DNA of 64,000 nt from Tritrichomonas musculus (lineage: Eukaryota > Parabasalia > Tritrichomonadida > Tritrichomonadidae). The notes beneath the pieces are model-generated. The model saw only the letters and a list, made by a program, of their open reading frames with translations, did no database searches and was not told the DNA's origin. The position numbers were made by a program, and so were the translations under genes. The DNA lies in the NCBI GenBank assembly GCA_039105265.1, contig JAPFFF010000003.1, positions 6,820,001 to 6,884,000 of the forward strand, given 5' to 3'. Shown here in pieces: positions 9,551 through 19,219 of the stretch. The first letter of the stretch is position 1, and each line of letters begins with the position of its first letter.

Positions 9551-11740
9551 ATGATGAAGTTTTCTTTTAAAAACTTATTTAGCCGAATCATACAATTTTT
9601 TATAATTTTATTAATGAAGGTTTGTGGATATAACGGAGACTACAGACTCGGAGGAAGTTTAAACAATAATAATGACCAAACAGATGATATCAAATTCCCT
9701 GGCCAATCATGTCTCGAAATTTCTTCATTATTATCTTTTTCAACTTATTGTCATTCTGTTTGGATTAATCAAACTTTTGATGCATTTGCTGTCGGTGATA
9801 ACGGAAGAGGACAAATCAGCTCAACATTACCAAAAGAAGTATTGAAAACAGACACCAAAATTAATCTTCAACACAAAAATGGGCAACCATGCAAATTCAT
9901 CTCAGCTGTTGCTGGTGGTTTTTACACACTTTATCAAGTGTCAGGTGAAACGAGCGGTGACCCTTCTCAGCTTGTTCTTGCTTATGAAGATAAAGAAACG
10001 ATTTTTCTTAATATTGGTAAACGTTCACCGATGTCACTTTTCGGTGGTTCCCGTACGTCAGCAGTAATCGACACTGAAGGTGCAGTAATCATCATAACAG
10101 ACTCAGTTTTCGAATCGCCCACATCAGAAGTTGAGTGTCTGACACTTCCAGACGGCGACAGAGCTGTCAAGGCAGCCTGCGGCGATCACACAGTCATTGT
10201 GCTTGGCGAGAGCGGGCGGGTCTTCGAGTGTTCAATGAAAGCAGCAAAGAAGTCATTCTCAGAAGTCGGCGAACTCTCTGGAATCAAAATCAATGAAATC
10301 AGTGGTATATATCGTCACTTTTTTGCAGTTTCAGACGTTGGTCAGGTCTTCGGACGCGGAAATAATTACAACAGTAAACTTGGAATGGCAAGCGACATAA
10401 AAGAAATCAAAGAATTCAAACCTATTGAATCACTGAGCAAGCGCCAGATCGTTGAAGTCTCAGCTGGAATTAATGATTCACTTTTTCGAACATCAGAAGG
10501 GAAAATTTTAGGCTGCGGATGGAATGACGATGGCGAACTCATGCTCATAAGTGGAAATAAGACGAATGTTTTCCCGCCAGAGGATACGTTAGTCACAAGC
10601 GGTGCCACATTCTGCATCTCAGGATGTTGCACGTCAGTTGTCTTTGCAGGCGTTGAACCTCCGCCGAACACGCCGAACAGGAAAATCACCAGTTTTAATT
10701 CAACGAAACAACCGCCAAAAGAGACCAAAAAATTGCGAACAACGGTTTCATCAGAAACATCCGAACTCCGTGAATTGCTGAAGAAAAAAGAAGAAGAAAT
10801 TTCATCACTGAAGAAACGCGTGGAAGAACTTGAAAGAGAGAACCTGCGTCTCCGAGATTCGACGACTCCTTCAGCAAGCAAGAAGCAGCCGGGCCTTGAA
10901 ATTCTTGACACAGCGACACTTGACAAACTGCGGCGCATCAAATCGCTTGGTCGCGGAGCGACATCCGAAGTCTTCGAAGTTGGTCGTGAAGAACTGCTTG
11001 CTCTCAAAGTCTACTATCCAGAAATTGTCAGTGAAGACAACGATGATGATGATGATGACGCAGACGAAGGGAAAGTTGCCATCAACATTGAAAACGCACG
11101 ACGCTTCCTTCTTGAATACGAAAGCATCAATCAGCTTGACCACGCGAACATCATCAAAGCATTCGGCATCAGCTTTGGTGATTCGACGCATCCGCCAGCG
11201 ATTCTTCTTGAGTACTGCGTTTCGAATCTGAAGAAGAAGATCAAGAAGCTGACGAACTCAGAACGAATTTGTGCGATTGTTGACCTGAGCAGCGCGATGA
11301 AGGAAGTTCACTCAGTCGGCATCATTCACCGCGACCTGAAGCTTGAAAACATTCTTCTTGATGAAAACAACAAGATCAAAGTGAGCGACTTTGGACTTTG
11401 CACGCTGATGACAGTTGACAACGAAAGCAAGACTCGCACGCAGATGACGGGCACGCTGAAGTACATGGCGCCAGAACTTGTTCAAGAAAAGACGGACTAC
11501 GATGAAAAAGTTGACGTTTACGCATTTGGCGTTGTCGTCTTCCTGATCCTGACGAAGGGAGAATTCCCAAAGATCAGCCTCGCGGATGTTGGAGCAGGCA
11601 AGAAGGCAGACATTCCGAGCAGCATCAGCGGTTTCGCGCGTGATCTGATCAACAAGTGCTGGTCGTACGAAGCATCAGACAGGCCATCATTCGCAGAAAT
11701 CTGCGATACACTGAAAGGAAATGAAGACAAGCTCATTTAA
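9551..11740 (+). CDS. RCC1-repeat / coiled-coil / TKL protein kinase fusion
   Basis: The longest reading gives 729 residues. RCC1-type beta-propeller repeats occupy about 22-365 (AVGDNGRGQ, FGRGNNYNSKLG, GCGWNDDGEL). A coiled coil runs from about 400 to 436 and a complete kinase domain from 462 to 722: GRGATSEVF loop (468-476), Lys486, HRDLKLEN (593-600), DFG (613-615), APE (640-642). The kinase is closest to the TKL type by eye. RCC1-kinase fusions are common in trichomonads (family knowledge, not checked here). Two starts are possible. The ATG at 9551 adds a hydrophobic N-terminus; the ATG at 9614 begins MKVCGYNGDYRLGG, directly at the first RCC1 repeat, and is the more natural start for a soluble kinase. 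From about 10100 onward the codons are much richer in G/C than any neighbour. Confidence 0.92.
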   Translation: MMKFSFKNLFSRIIQFFIILLMKVCGYNGDYRLGGSLNNNNDQTDDIKFPGQSCLEISSLLSFSTYCHSVWINQTFDAFAVGDNGRGQISSTLPKEVLKTDTKINLQHKNGQPCKFISAVAGGFYTLYQVSGETSGDPSQLVLAYEDKETIFLNIGKRSPMSLFGGSRTSAVIDTEGAVIIITDSVFESPTSEVECLTLPDGDRAVKAACGDHTVIVLGESGRVFECSMKAAKKSFSEVGELSGIKINEISGIYRHFFAVSDVGQVFGRGNNYNSKLGMASDIKEIKEFKPIESLSKRQIVEVSAGINDSLFRTSEGKILGCGWNDDGELMLISGNKTNVFPPEDTLVTSGATFCISGCCTSVVFAGVEPPPNTPNRKITSFNSTKQPPKETKKLRTTVSSETSELRELLKKKEEEISSLKKRVEELERENLRLRDSTTPSASKKQPGLEILDTATLDKLRRIKSLGRGATSEVFEVGREELLALKVYYPEIVSEDNDDDDDDADEGKVAINIENARRFLLEYESINQLDHANIIKAFGISFGDSTHPPAILLEYCVSNLKKKIKKLTNSERICAIVDLSSAMKEVHSVGIIHRDLKLENILLDENNKIKVSDFGLCTLMTVDNESKTRTQMTGTLKYMAPELVQEKTDYDEKVDVYAFGVVVFLILTKGEFPKISLADVGAGKKADIPSSISGFARDLINKCWSYEASDRPSFAEICDTLKGNEDKLI

Positions 11741-11810
11741 CTGTTTCCTTTTAATTCATCAAAATTTACTCTCAATCTCCTAAATCAACGATCATTGACT
11801 AACTAATTAA

Positions 11811-12037
11811 CAAGAAAAAAAATATATAAAAACAAAACAACAACAAAAAACAAAACAAAACAAAACAACAAAAAACAACAAAACAAAACAAAAAAACAAC
11901 AAAAAACAAAACAAAACAAAAAAACAACAAAAAACAAAACAAAACAAAAAAACAACAAAAAACAAAACAAAAAAAAAAAACAACAAAAAACAAAACAAAA
12001 CAAAAAATAAAAAAAAAAGTAAAAAAAAAAAAAAAGA
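11811..12037 (+). repeat. CAAAA/CAA-type simple repeat
   Basis: About 230 bases of irregular AAAAC, AAC and CAAAA units, ending in A-rich DNA, lie just 3' of the RCC1-kinase gene. The reverse strand gives Phe/Cys-only open frames that are artefacts of the repeat. Confidence 0.9.
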
Positions 12038-12192
12038 TAAAAATTATCCAATTTTTTTTTTTTTATTATGTAATTTTTATTTATTTATTATTTAATGAGT
12101 ATGCGTTTAAGTTGGTTATACCAGTAGCTTAAGTATAATGCATCTTTGAGAAATTGAAAGACTTCATCTGTATTTTTTTTTTTTTTTAAAGG

Positions 12193-12287
12193 AATGAGAT
12201 CCTGATGTTATGCATTGATTAATCACAAATATTCTGGAAATTGTGAATTAATTTTTCTTATTAGAATGAGGTTTCCAGGATCTCATT
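12193..12287. repeat. Nested inverted repeat between convergent genes
   Basis: AATGAGATCCTG (12193-12204) pairs perfectly with CAGGATCTCATT (12276-12287). Inside it TTAATCACAA (12219-12228) pairs with TTGTGAATTAA (12241-12251), with one bulge. A long T run precedes it. It abuts the stop of the HAD gene and could be a very small TIR element or a 3'-end hairpin. Confidence 0.6.
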
Positions 12288-12290
12288 TTT

Positions 12291-13139
12291 TCATTTTTGT
12301 TGTTTCTTTTGATTTGGTGGTTCCCAAGTGAATGAATCGAAAGAAAATTCACTATAGTTTTTAATTATAAGTGTAGGTTGACAGTCATACTCATATAAAT
12401 CATCCATCAAGGCAGAACTACCATCTGACAACAAGATACATGGCATTCCTGCTGAATTAGCTGCTTTGATTCCATTCGCGGCATCTTCAAATACCAAAAC
12501 ATTTTCTGGAGAAAAATCTCCAAGTTTACTAGCTGCAACTTGGAATATTTCTGGTGAAGGCTTGACTTCTCTTACTTCGTCTCCACAAATCGTTACCGTA
12601 AATAATGAAAAAAATTTTTGCAATTTACAAATTTTAGACTTATGATTACAACTCCATGCTGATGTTCCAATTGCCATTGGAATTCCCATGTCGTGAATCG
12701 TTCTTACAATTCGTTCTATTCCTGGAATTAATGAAGATGACGGTAAAAGTTTCGATAAAATGCGAAGACGCTTTTGTAAATATTCTTCAGGTGTCATTTT
12801 TAAATGATATTGTTTAATAACTTCTTTTGCAACATCTTTCCCTGAAAATCTATTAAGTTTTTGCTGAAGTGAAAAAGGAAAGTTGGGATCACCTGACATG
12901 ATTTTATTAGCTTGGTAATAATTTTTAATCGAATCTAAAATTGTTCCGTCAACATCAAAAACTGCTGCTTTAATTGGATATTTCCAAACTTTGCCTGCCT
13001 TCATAAATATATTTTTATGTAAGTTAATGAATTGGCTATAATTTAAATAGTGAGGATAACAAAATTTTACAATTTTCGGTAAAATTTTAAACGAAAATTG
13101 TCTAACATAAATGAAGCTATGTACATTTTTGTTACTCAT
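12291..13139 (-). CDS. HAD-superfamily phosphatase (beta-phosphoglucomutase/pseudouridine-phosphatase-like)
   Basis: The longest reading is 282 residues, with all HAD motifs. Motif I, AVFDVDGTILDS, holds the nucleophile Asp and the second Asp. Motif II is the Thr in IGTSAW. Motif III is the Lys in VKPSPEIF, and motif IV is FEDAANGI. The helical cap between motifs I and II marks subfamily I, the group holding phosphatases such as HDHD1, GPP1 and beta-phosphoglucomutase; the substrate cannot be set from sequence. The first 45 residues are unlike the family. The ATG at 13004 (MKAGKVWKYPIKAAVFD) fits family length better, so the upstream Met at 13139 may be spurious. Confidence 0.88.
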   Translation of the reverse strand: MSNKNVHSFIYVRQFSFKILPKIVKFCYPHYLNYSQFINLHKNIFMKAGKVWKYPIKAAVFDVDGTILDSIKNYYQANKIMSGDPNFPFSLQQKLNRFSGKDVAKEVIKQYHLKMTPEEYLQKRLRILSKLLPSSSLIPGIERIVRTIHDMGIPMAIGTSAWSCNHKSKICKLQKFFSLFTVTICGDEVREVKPSPEIFQVAASKLGDFSPENVLVFEDAANGIKAANSAGMPCILLSDGSSALMDDLYEYDCQPTLIIKNYSEFSFDSFTWEPPNQKKQQK

Positions 13140-13428
13140 TAATTAATTTAAACAAGTATGTTTCCAGTAAATTAATTTTGAATTATCATTCTTTGAATTA
13201 AAACTAATTATTTATACTTAACACAATTAAAGATTGGCTGATAGCATGCATATTTGAATATATAATTGAATAAAAAGTTTAAAAATCAATTAATTTAATA
13301 ATGAAAGCTTAAAATCCAAAATAATTTATTCATTACCAATTGTAACAAAATAAGAAACATTATAATTATCAAAACATTTACTTTTCCATTTTCTCATCTT
13401 TACAGGCCTTTAATCAATAGCATGTCTT

Positions 13429-16400
13429 TTATTTGAGAAGATTCTTTCTAATTTTATCTCTTTCTTCATCTGACAAAGAATTATAAAAAGCATCTTTACT
13501 TTTTCCAGTTGCTGTTTCAAATTCATTATCTTCAAGATAAGCTTCAGGACAGCTTGGACATACTTTTGAGTTCTTCAATTGATTAGCTGGATACTTTGGT
13601 ACTTGAGTTTCGGACAAAGTTTTTAATGGTACTGGTGTTCCCATAAAAGTGAATAATTTGGCTAATAAAGTTGCTTCAGCCAAACTATCAAATTTGAATT
13701 CATCTTTATTAGCAGTATAAAGAGGTGTTTTTGTAAACAATCTTGATATCATGAAACGATTGTCTGATGTTATATCAAACTTTGTCAATATTTCTTGGAC
13801 AGCTAAGAAAAGTTCAGGTCTATCGAATAAATCTTGCCTTTTTTGGAGCAAGTTTTTCAATTCATTTCTGGCCTGATTTTGAGTCAATGGACAAATAAGA
13901 AGAAGAAGGTTCTTCAAGATACTTTCAATATCTTTGATGGTTTCTTTATCATCATTTTCAAGAAATCCATATTTTTTCATTTCTTCAGTTACTTTTTTAC
14001 TATCATTATCATCTGTGAATTTGTATGAAAATTGTTCCGGAGTGAACTTTATTTCTTTCAGGCCACCAATGTAATCAATTACATTTGTCGGAACCACTGA
14101 CATATGAGAGCCAAACCTGAAATATTGCCAGTGGTTTGCATCAAGAAGGCTTGTTAGATACTTAGTTGGTGCCATCATTGAAAGTGCAACAATCAAAGAT
14201 CCTTTAAGAACTAATGAATCTGATTTAAATGCCTGCTCAAACATTGTTTCAACAGCCTTTGCTTCTTGTAATGTTTCTATAATCTTTTGATGTGGCTTTG
14301 ATCCATATTGTGAAAGTGCAAAAAGAGCTCCTCTTTTTCCTTTCATCTTTTTGGAACTGACAAGTAAATCAACAAGTTTTGGTATTTTTGACTTGGCAAG
14401 TTCTCTACCTTCATTTGTTTTACACAACATTCCGAAAAGATGTGGAGGTGTTACATGATTTTTAGCTATTGAATTATCATATTTTTTAACGTATAAAATA
14501 ACACCTTCTTTCATCCACCATTCTAATTCATATTCAGCTGCATTAACAGTTTCACCATTGCTTCCAACAATTGTTTTCTTGAATGATTCTGGCTTTGAAA
14601 AGAATAGTGAATATGCGCAATGAGATTCTTGTTTTCTAAATTCATCAAATATTTTCTCATATTTTATAGCACATTCTAGGCAGAATGGATCACTGTTGAG
14701 TATCTCAACAAATAATTCGATTGAATCTTCTGAACAATTAGAATATTCTACGTATGGAATAACAACCGTTTCAAAAACTTCCTTTGAAATGGATGATTTG
14801 GATTCAAAAGAATTGTTTTCTGAAAGAGAGCTCATATTATTTTGATATGATTTTACCTTTGATATAGCAATTTCACGAATTGCTTGGATTGGTGAGTTAA
14901 GAAATGATATGAGAATCTGCTTTTCGATGGAAATATCTTGCCTGATGTCAAGTTGATTAATGATGATATTAGCTATCTTTTCATCGGTGACTTTAGGTGC
15001 ATTTGGATTGTCTTTGGTACTTCCCAATGTGATTAAAATATCAGCTACTCCTTTCTTCTTCAAGTATTCTGTTCCTCGCTCATTTCTAGTCAAAACAGTG
15101 ATACCTGAGAGATGGTATGGTAGAACATCTTCTGCGATTTCATTTTTCTTTGCTTTTTCAAAGATATCTTTCAGTTTTTTAGTAAATTCTTCGTTATTCA
15201 TCAGAATCTCAAAAAGATTTTCTTGGGTAACTAATAACTGAAGAAGTGCAATAAGGCATTGTTGATTGATACCTCCTAGGAGACGACGAGTATTTGTATT
15301 TTCTTTGAAAGAATTAAGTACCTCTAAACAAAATTGTTTCGTATTTTCTGATTTAAGTTCGATTTCATTAGGTGGAATGATGACTGTTAAAACTTCTAAA
15401 ATCAATTGATACTTATCAGACTTATTGTTAATTTCTGAGTATTTTGGAACTGTGGTTTGTTTGGTAATTGAGCGTGAATCACCCATTGTATGTGCCATTG
15501 ACTTCTTTGTTGATTTTGCTATTTGTCTATAAGCATCTTGTGGATCAATAGTTTTAGATGATGATGACGCAATTGCTATGGCAGTTGTTGTAGTTGATGC
15601 TTCTGGATTTGCGGTTGAGGTATTTTCGGCAAGCGTAACGAATGGTAAAAGTTTGTTAAGAAAAGATGAAATTGTTGATGAGCTTGTTGATTGGTTCGAT
15701 TCTCTTTCATTTTCAATTGTTTTTTCTGCTGTTGAGTGAAGCTGCTTGATAAAGCCAAGTTGTGTGAGACCATATAAAAGAATGCCTGTGTATGGGTCCC
15801 AAATTGATGCTTTATCTTCAAGCACTAGGAGTTCTCTAAATAATGAAATAACTGCTTCAGGTTGGTGCGGAAGGCATTCTACAAGGTCTGCAAGCATTCC
15901 AAGTCTGAATCCTGCGTGTAAGATGCCTGGCCATGTTTTTAAAATTTTGGCTACTGCTGATGTAATCATCTGCATCTTTTTAGAATCGTTTGGAGGAGAA
16001 GGCTTGAAAGTGGCAAACGGCTTGATAAGATGAGAAAAGCAGTTTTTCTGATGTGTAAAATCATAATTCTTTTCAATTGAATAAATAAATAAATTACTGA
16101 TTGAATCTATGGCAGAATCATTCATTGCTGGTAAACTTGGACTGCCACTTGCAAGTGCATCAACGATAATTTGTCCAAGATCAGGTACTGCAAGTATTTG
16201 CTTTGGGTCATTAATGATTGCCTCACATAAATATAAAATCAAGATACTTTTGTATGATAAAGTTGTAATATTCGAATTTTGAGTATTAAGAGAATTATAA
16301 TATGATACTAAAGCACGAATTATTGAAATAGGTATACTTCGTTTTTTTTTGTTGAGTAAATACACTACACCAAATGCTGAATATTTTTCTTCATCTTTTT

Positions 16401-16791
16401 GCGATTGGGCAACAGAACTGTCTTGATTTAGTCTATGATCAAAGGATAGGGCAACTATCTTATCGAAATTGTATGTTTCAAGAATTGACTCTGATTGCAT
16501 ATTTTCAATAGCCAAAACCAAACGAAGAAGAACACTTCTTATTTCTGGGCTATTATTAAGATAAAGTTGATGAATATATGTAGCAATAACATCAAGTGGC
16601 GCATTTGAAAAATCGTAGGAATCAATTTCTTCATCTGCTGCATTTAATAAGGTAACCAAACTATTTTGATCATATCCACCATTAATTGCTTGTTTGAGGA
16701 TGATTGCAAGAGGATGAGATATTGATTTCATTTTATTTTTATAAAATTTCGCAAATAAACGTTCTCCCCATCTGAAAATCATCTTATCCAT
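13429..16791 (-). CDS. Rictor homologue (TOR complex 2 subunit)
   Basis: This is a 1120-residue helical-repeat protein. The N-terminal third matches the pattern of the Rictor N-terminal domain, for example ILKTWPGILHAGFRLGMLAD followed by LVECL. A middle block has WWMKEGVILYVKKYDNSIA and PPHLFGMLCKTNEGREL, like the conserved Rictor middle region. Residues about 812-890 resemble the conserved 'Rictor V' domain: KGKRGALFALSQYGS, then SLVLKGSLIVALSMMAPT. Rictor is the defining TORC2 subunit, acting on AGC kinases downstream of TOR. A low-complexity Ser/Thr insertion lies near residues 370-410. The last 60 residues hold CPSCPEAYLEDNE, a CxxC that might bind metal. The stop overlaps AAATAAAA. The assignment rests on motif recognition, not alignment. 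Confidence 0.75.
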   Translation of the reverse strand: MDKMIFRWGERLFAKFYKNKMKSISHPLAIILKQAINGGYDQNSLVTLLNAADEEIDSYDFSNAPLDVIATYIHQLYLNNSPEIRSVLLRLVLAIENMQSESILETYNFDKIVALSFDHRLNQDSSVAQSQKDEEKYSAFGVVYLLNKKKRSIPISIIRALVSYYNSLNTQNSNITTLSYKSILILYLCEAIINDPKQILAVPDLGQIIVDALASGSPSLPAMNDSAIDSISNLFIYSIEKNYDFTHQKNCFSHLIKPFATFKPSPPNDSKKMQMITSAVAKILKTWPGILHAGFRLGMLADLVECLPHQPEAVISLFRELLVLEDKASIWDPYTGILLYGLTQLGFIKQLHSTAEKTIENERESNQSTSSSTISSFLNKLLPFVTLAENTSTANPEASTTTTAIAIASSSSKTIDPQDAYRQIAKSTKKSMAHTMGDSRSITKQTTVPKYSEINNKSDKYQLILEVLTVIIPPNEIELKSENTKQFCLEVLNSFKENTNTRRLLGGINQQCLIALLQLLVTQENLFEILMNNEEFTKKLKDIFEKAKKNEIAEDVLPYHLSGITVLTRNERGTEYLKKKGVADILITLGSTKDNPNAPKVTDEKIANIIINQLDIRQDISIEKQILISFLNSPIQAIREIAISKVKSYQNNMSSLSENNSFESKSSISKEVFETVVIPYVEYSNCSEDSIELFVEILNSDPFCLECAIKYEKIFDEFRKQESHCAYSLFFSKPESFKKTIVGSNGETVNAAEYELEWWMKEGVILYVKKYDNSIAKNHVTPPHLFGMLCKTNEGRELAKSKIPKLVDLLVSSKKMKGKRGALFALSQYGSKPHQKIIETLQEAKAVETMFEQAFKSDSLVLKGSLIVALSMMAPTKYLTSLLDANHWQYFRFGSHMSVVPTNVIDYIGGLKEIKFTPEQFSYKFTDDNDSKKVTEEMKKYGFLENDDKETIKDIESILKNLLLLICPLTQNQARNELKNLLQKRQDLFDRPELFLAVQEILTKFDITSDNRFMISRLFTKTPLYTANKDEFKFDSLAEATLLAKLFTFMGTPVPLKTLSETQVPKYPANQLKNSKVCPSCPEAYLEDNEFETATGKSKDAFYNSLSDEERDKIRKNLLK

Positions 16792-17157
16792 TCAAATTTG
16801 TATTTTAGTTATTTCATAATTTTATTAAAAAATCGTCGTTATTTAAGCAATTTAATATATATTTCGTGAGTAATTTAATGAAACTAAAAATATTAATTTT
16901 TATTTTAAATTTAATTTTAAAATCTATTTATTATTTATTAAGTTAAAAGATAATTATTTGTTAACGTAAAAACCTATCAAAAGAAATTCAAATTAAAATA
17001 GATGATAGATCTAGTTAACATAAGTTATATAATAACATAACCAATGAAAAAAATCTTAAAGATATGTTGAACCATGAAAAGTGCATTTTAATAAAGCTAG
17101 TTTGTTGTTCATGTTATATTTATTGAATTCTTTTAAGATATAAATCAAATTTTAATT
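16792..17157. other. AT-rich spacer left of the palindrome
   Basis: No gene or repeat was recognised. It contains the promoter side of the Rictor-like gene. Confidence 0.5.
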
Positions 17158-18753
17158 AAAGTTGGTCCAAAAAAGTGAAAATTTCCCAAAAAATTGTAAA
17201 TTTTCGTACGTTAAAAGCCGTTTATTATTTATATTTTAGGGTTTTTCTACATTAAGCAGTCATCGAAATCATTTCATTATAAGTTTATTTTGTTTTATAT
17301 CATACGACAATATCAATTGGCCAAACATAAATATGAAATTCTTTTTTAATCATGAAAAAGCAAATTATCTCATTAAAAAAAAACTGTCATGAAATTCATT
17401 TTAATATCAATAAATATTATTAACATATCCTATACAATACTTTTCCGCTGATAAATCCTTGAAATAAAAATTTTTGAAAAGAATTATCTTTGATCAAAAA
17501 TTCAAAAAATCAAATGAGAACAAGTATTCCATGCCATTGATAATCTGGACTAATTTTACAAGAACTTTGTTATCTGCTGACATTCTTTTATTTTTTACCT
17601 ATTGAATTTATATAAATAGATTATTTGGTATTATTTCACATGATGCAAAATTTCGTAATAATTCACTCCCACAGATCTTCAAAACTAATTTTAGAAAGAA
17701 TTATTCATTGATTATTATTCTTTAATTATATCTTGCCTGTTTTATTCATTAAAATTATTCATAAAATTGTTTTTGATTTCAAAATCACTGTTTTTCAAAT
17801 TTTTAGATATTTAAACAATTATCGAAAACATACAATATATAATCAAAATTTAATATTCTTATAACATTACTAACAATGTTTAAAATATGTAGACTAAGTT
17901 TATTTTCAAAACAAATCTTTGTATATTGTTTTAATCTAGAATAAAAATATTTTTTTTTTTCATATAACATTGCATAATTTCTTTTGTGTTATTATACCAA
18001 TAATCATTATTTTTGCATATTCATAATATTTATTAGACATACTATTTGAATTTAGCATAAAATAACAAACTTATTGGTTATTAAATGAATAAATTTAGAA
18101 AAGGGTGAAAATTTGAAAAACAATGATTTTGAAATCAAAAACAATTTTATGAATAATTTTAATGAATAAAACAGGCAAGATATAATTAAAGAATAATAAT
18201 CAATGAATAATTCTTTCTAAAATTAGTTTTGAAGATCTGTGGGAGTGAATTATTACGAAATTTTGCATCATGTGAAATAATACCAAATAATCTATTTATA
18301 TAAATTCAATAGGTAAAAAATAAAAGAATGTCAGCAGATAACAAAGTTCTTGTAAAATTAGTCCAGATTATCAATGGCATGGAATACTTGTTCTCATTTG
18401 ATTTTTTGAATTTTTGATCAAAGATAATTCTTTTCAAAAATTTTTATTTCAAGGATTTATCAGCGGAAAAGTATTGTATAGGATATGTTAATAATATTTA
18501 TTGATATTAAAATGAATTTCATGACAGTTTTTTTTTAATGAGATAATTTGCTTTTTCATGATTAAAAAAGAATTTCATATTTATGTTTGGCCAATTGATA
18601 TTGTCGTATGATATAAAACAAAATAAACTTATAATGAAATGATTTCGATGACTGCTTAATGTAGAAAAACCCTAAAATATAAATAATAAACGGCTTTTAA
18701 CGTACGAAAATTTACAATTTTTTGGGAAATTTTCACTTTTTTGGACCAACTTT
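17158..18753. mobile_element. 1.6-kb foldback element: two 646-bp inverted arms around a 304-bp centre
   Basis: The left arm (17158-17803) reads AAAGTTGGTCCAAAAAAGTG at its outer end. The right arm (18108-18753) ends in its exact complement, CACTTTTTTGGACCAACTTT. The arms match along their whole length by eye, with only an occasional mismatch (one C/T near the inner end at about 17788). Neither arm nor centre carries a coding region. Such long, near-identical TIRs fit a foldback or MULE-type non-autonomous element; long TIRs also occur in Maverick/Polinton elements, but nothing here shows that origin. A clean target duplication was not found: flanks TTTAATTAAA and TTTATGCAAT match only partly. 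Confidence 0.85.
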
Positions 18754-19219
18754 ATGCAATTTATATTGTGATGACATTTTCTACTTGAATTCTAATTTAT
18801 AATATGCTATTAAAATTAATTGTTAACAATAGAACTAATATAACACATTACAGTAAAAACATTCTTTTTTCATCTTCAAATTTTTTTTTTTTAAAAAAAA
18901 GCATTTTGACTTGAATGTTTATTGATTAATGGCTCGTACTATATATTGTAAATTTAGAAATTAATGTTATGTATATCTTAACTTTCAGTAAAATGGCAGA
19001 ATGAATTTTTGAAAATCTTTCACTGGTCAATTTAAAAAAATGTAATAAAAATATTGAATTAATGATCGTTAAGGTTATTTATAGCCATTTTAAAAAAACG
19101 TTGACAATTTTAATTTTGTCGGATTCAATCATATTGAAACAGATTTAAATGCCTTTTTGGTTTAAGTTTCTGAAAATTTTCTATTCAAATGAAATCCTAA
19201 AGAATTTTAGTAAATTTTG
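18754..19219. other. AT-rich spacer upstream of the TtcA-like gene
   Basis: No gene was recognised. It contains A/T homopolymer runs near 18884-18900. Confidence 0.5.

Noticed and set aside
10366-11007. Long minus-strand open frame (213 codons) and others opposite the RCC1-kinase gene
   Set aside because: They are Ser/Arg-rich mirror images of a G/C-rich coding strand, without any recognisable domain.
11799-12051. Minus-strand Phe/Cys-only open frames
   Set aside because: They are translations of the CAAAA simple repeat in different frames.
17158-18753. Maverick/Polinton remnant
   Set aside because: Only the long inverted ends recall such elements; there is no coding sequence or diagnostic terminus to support it.
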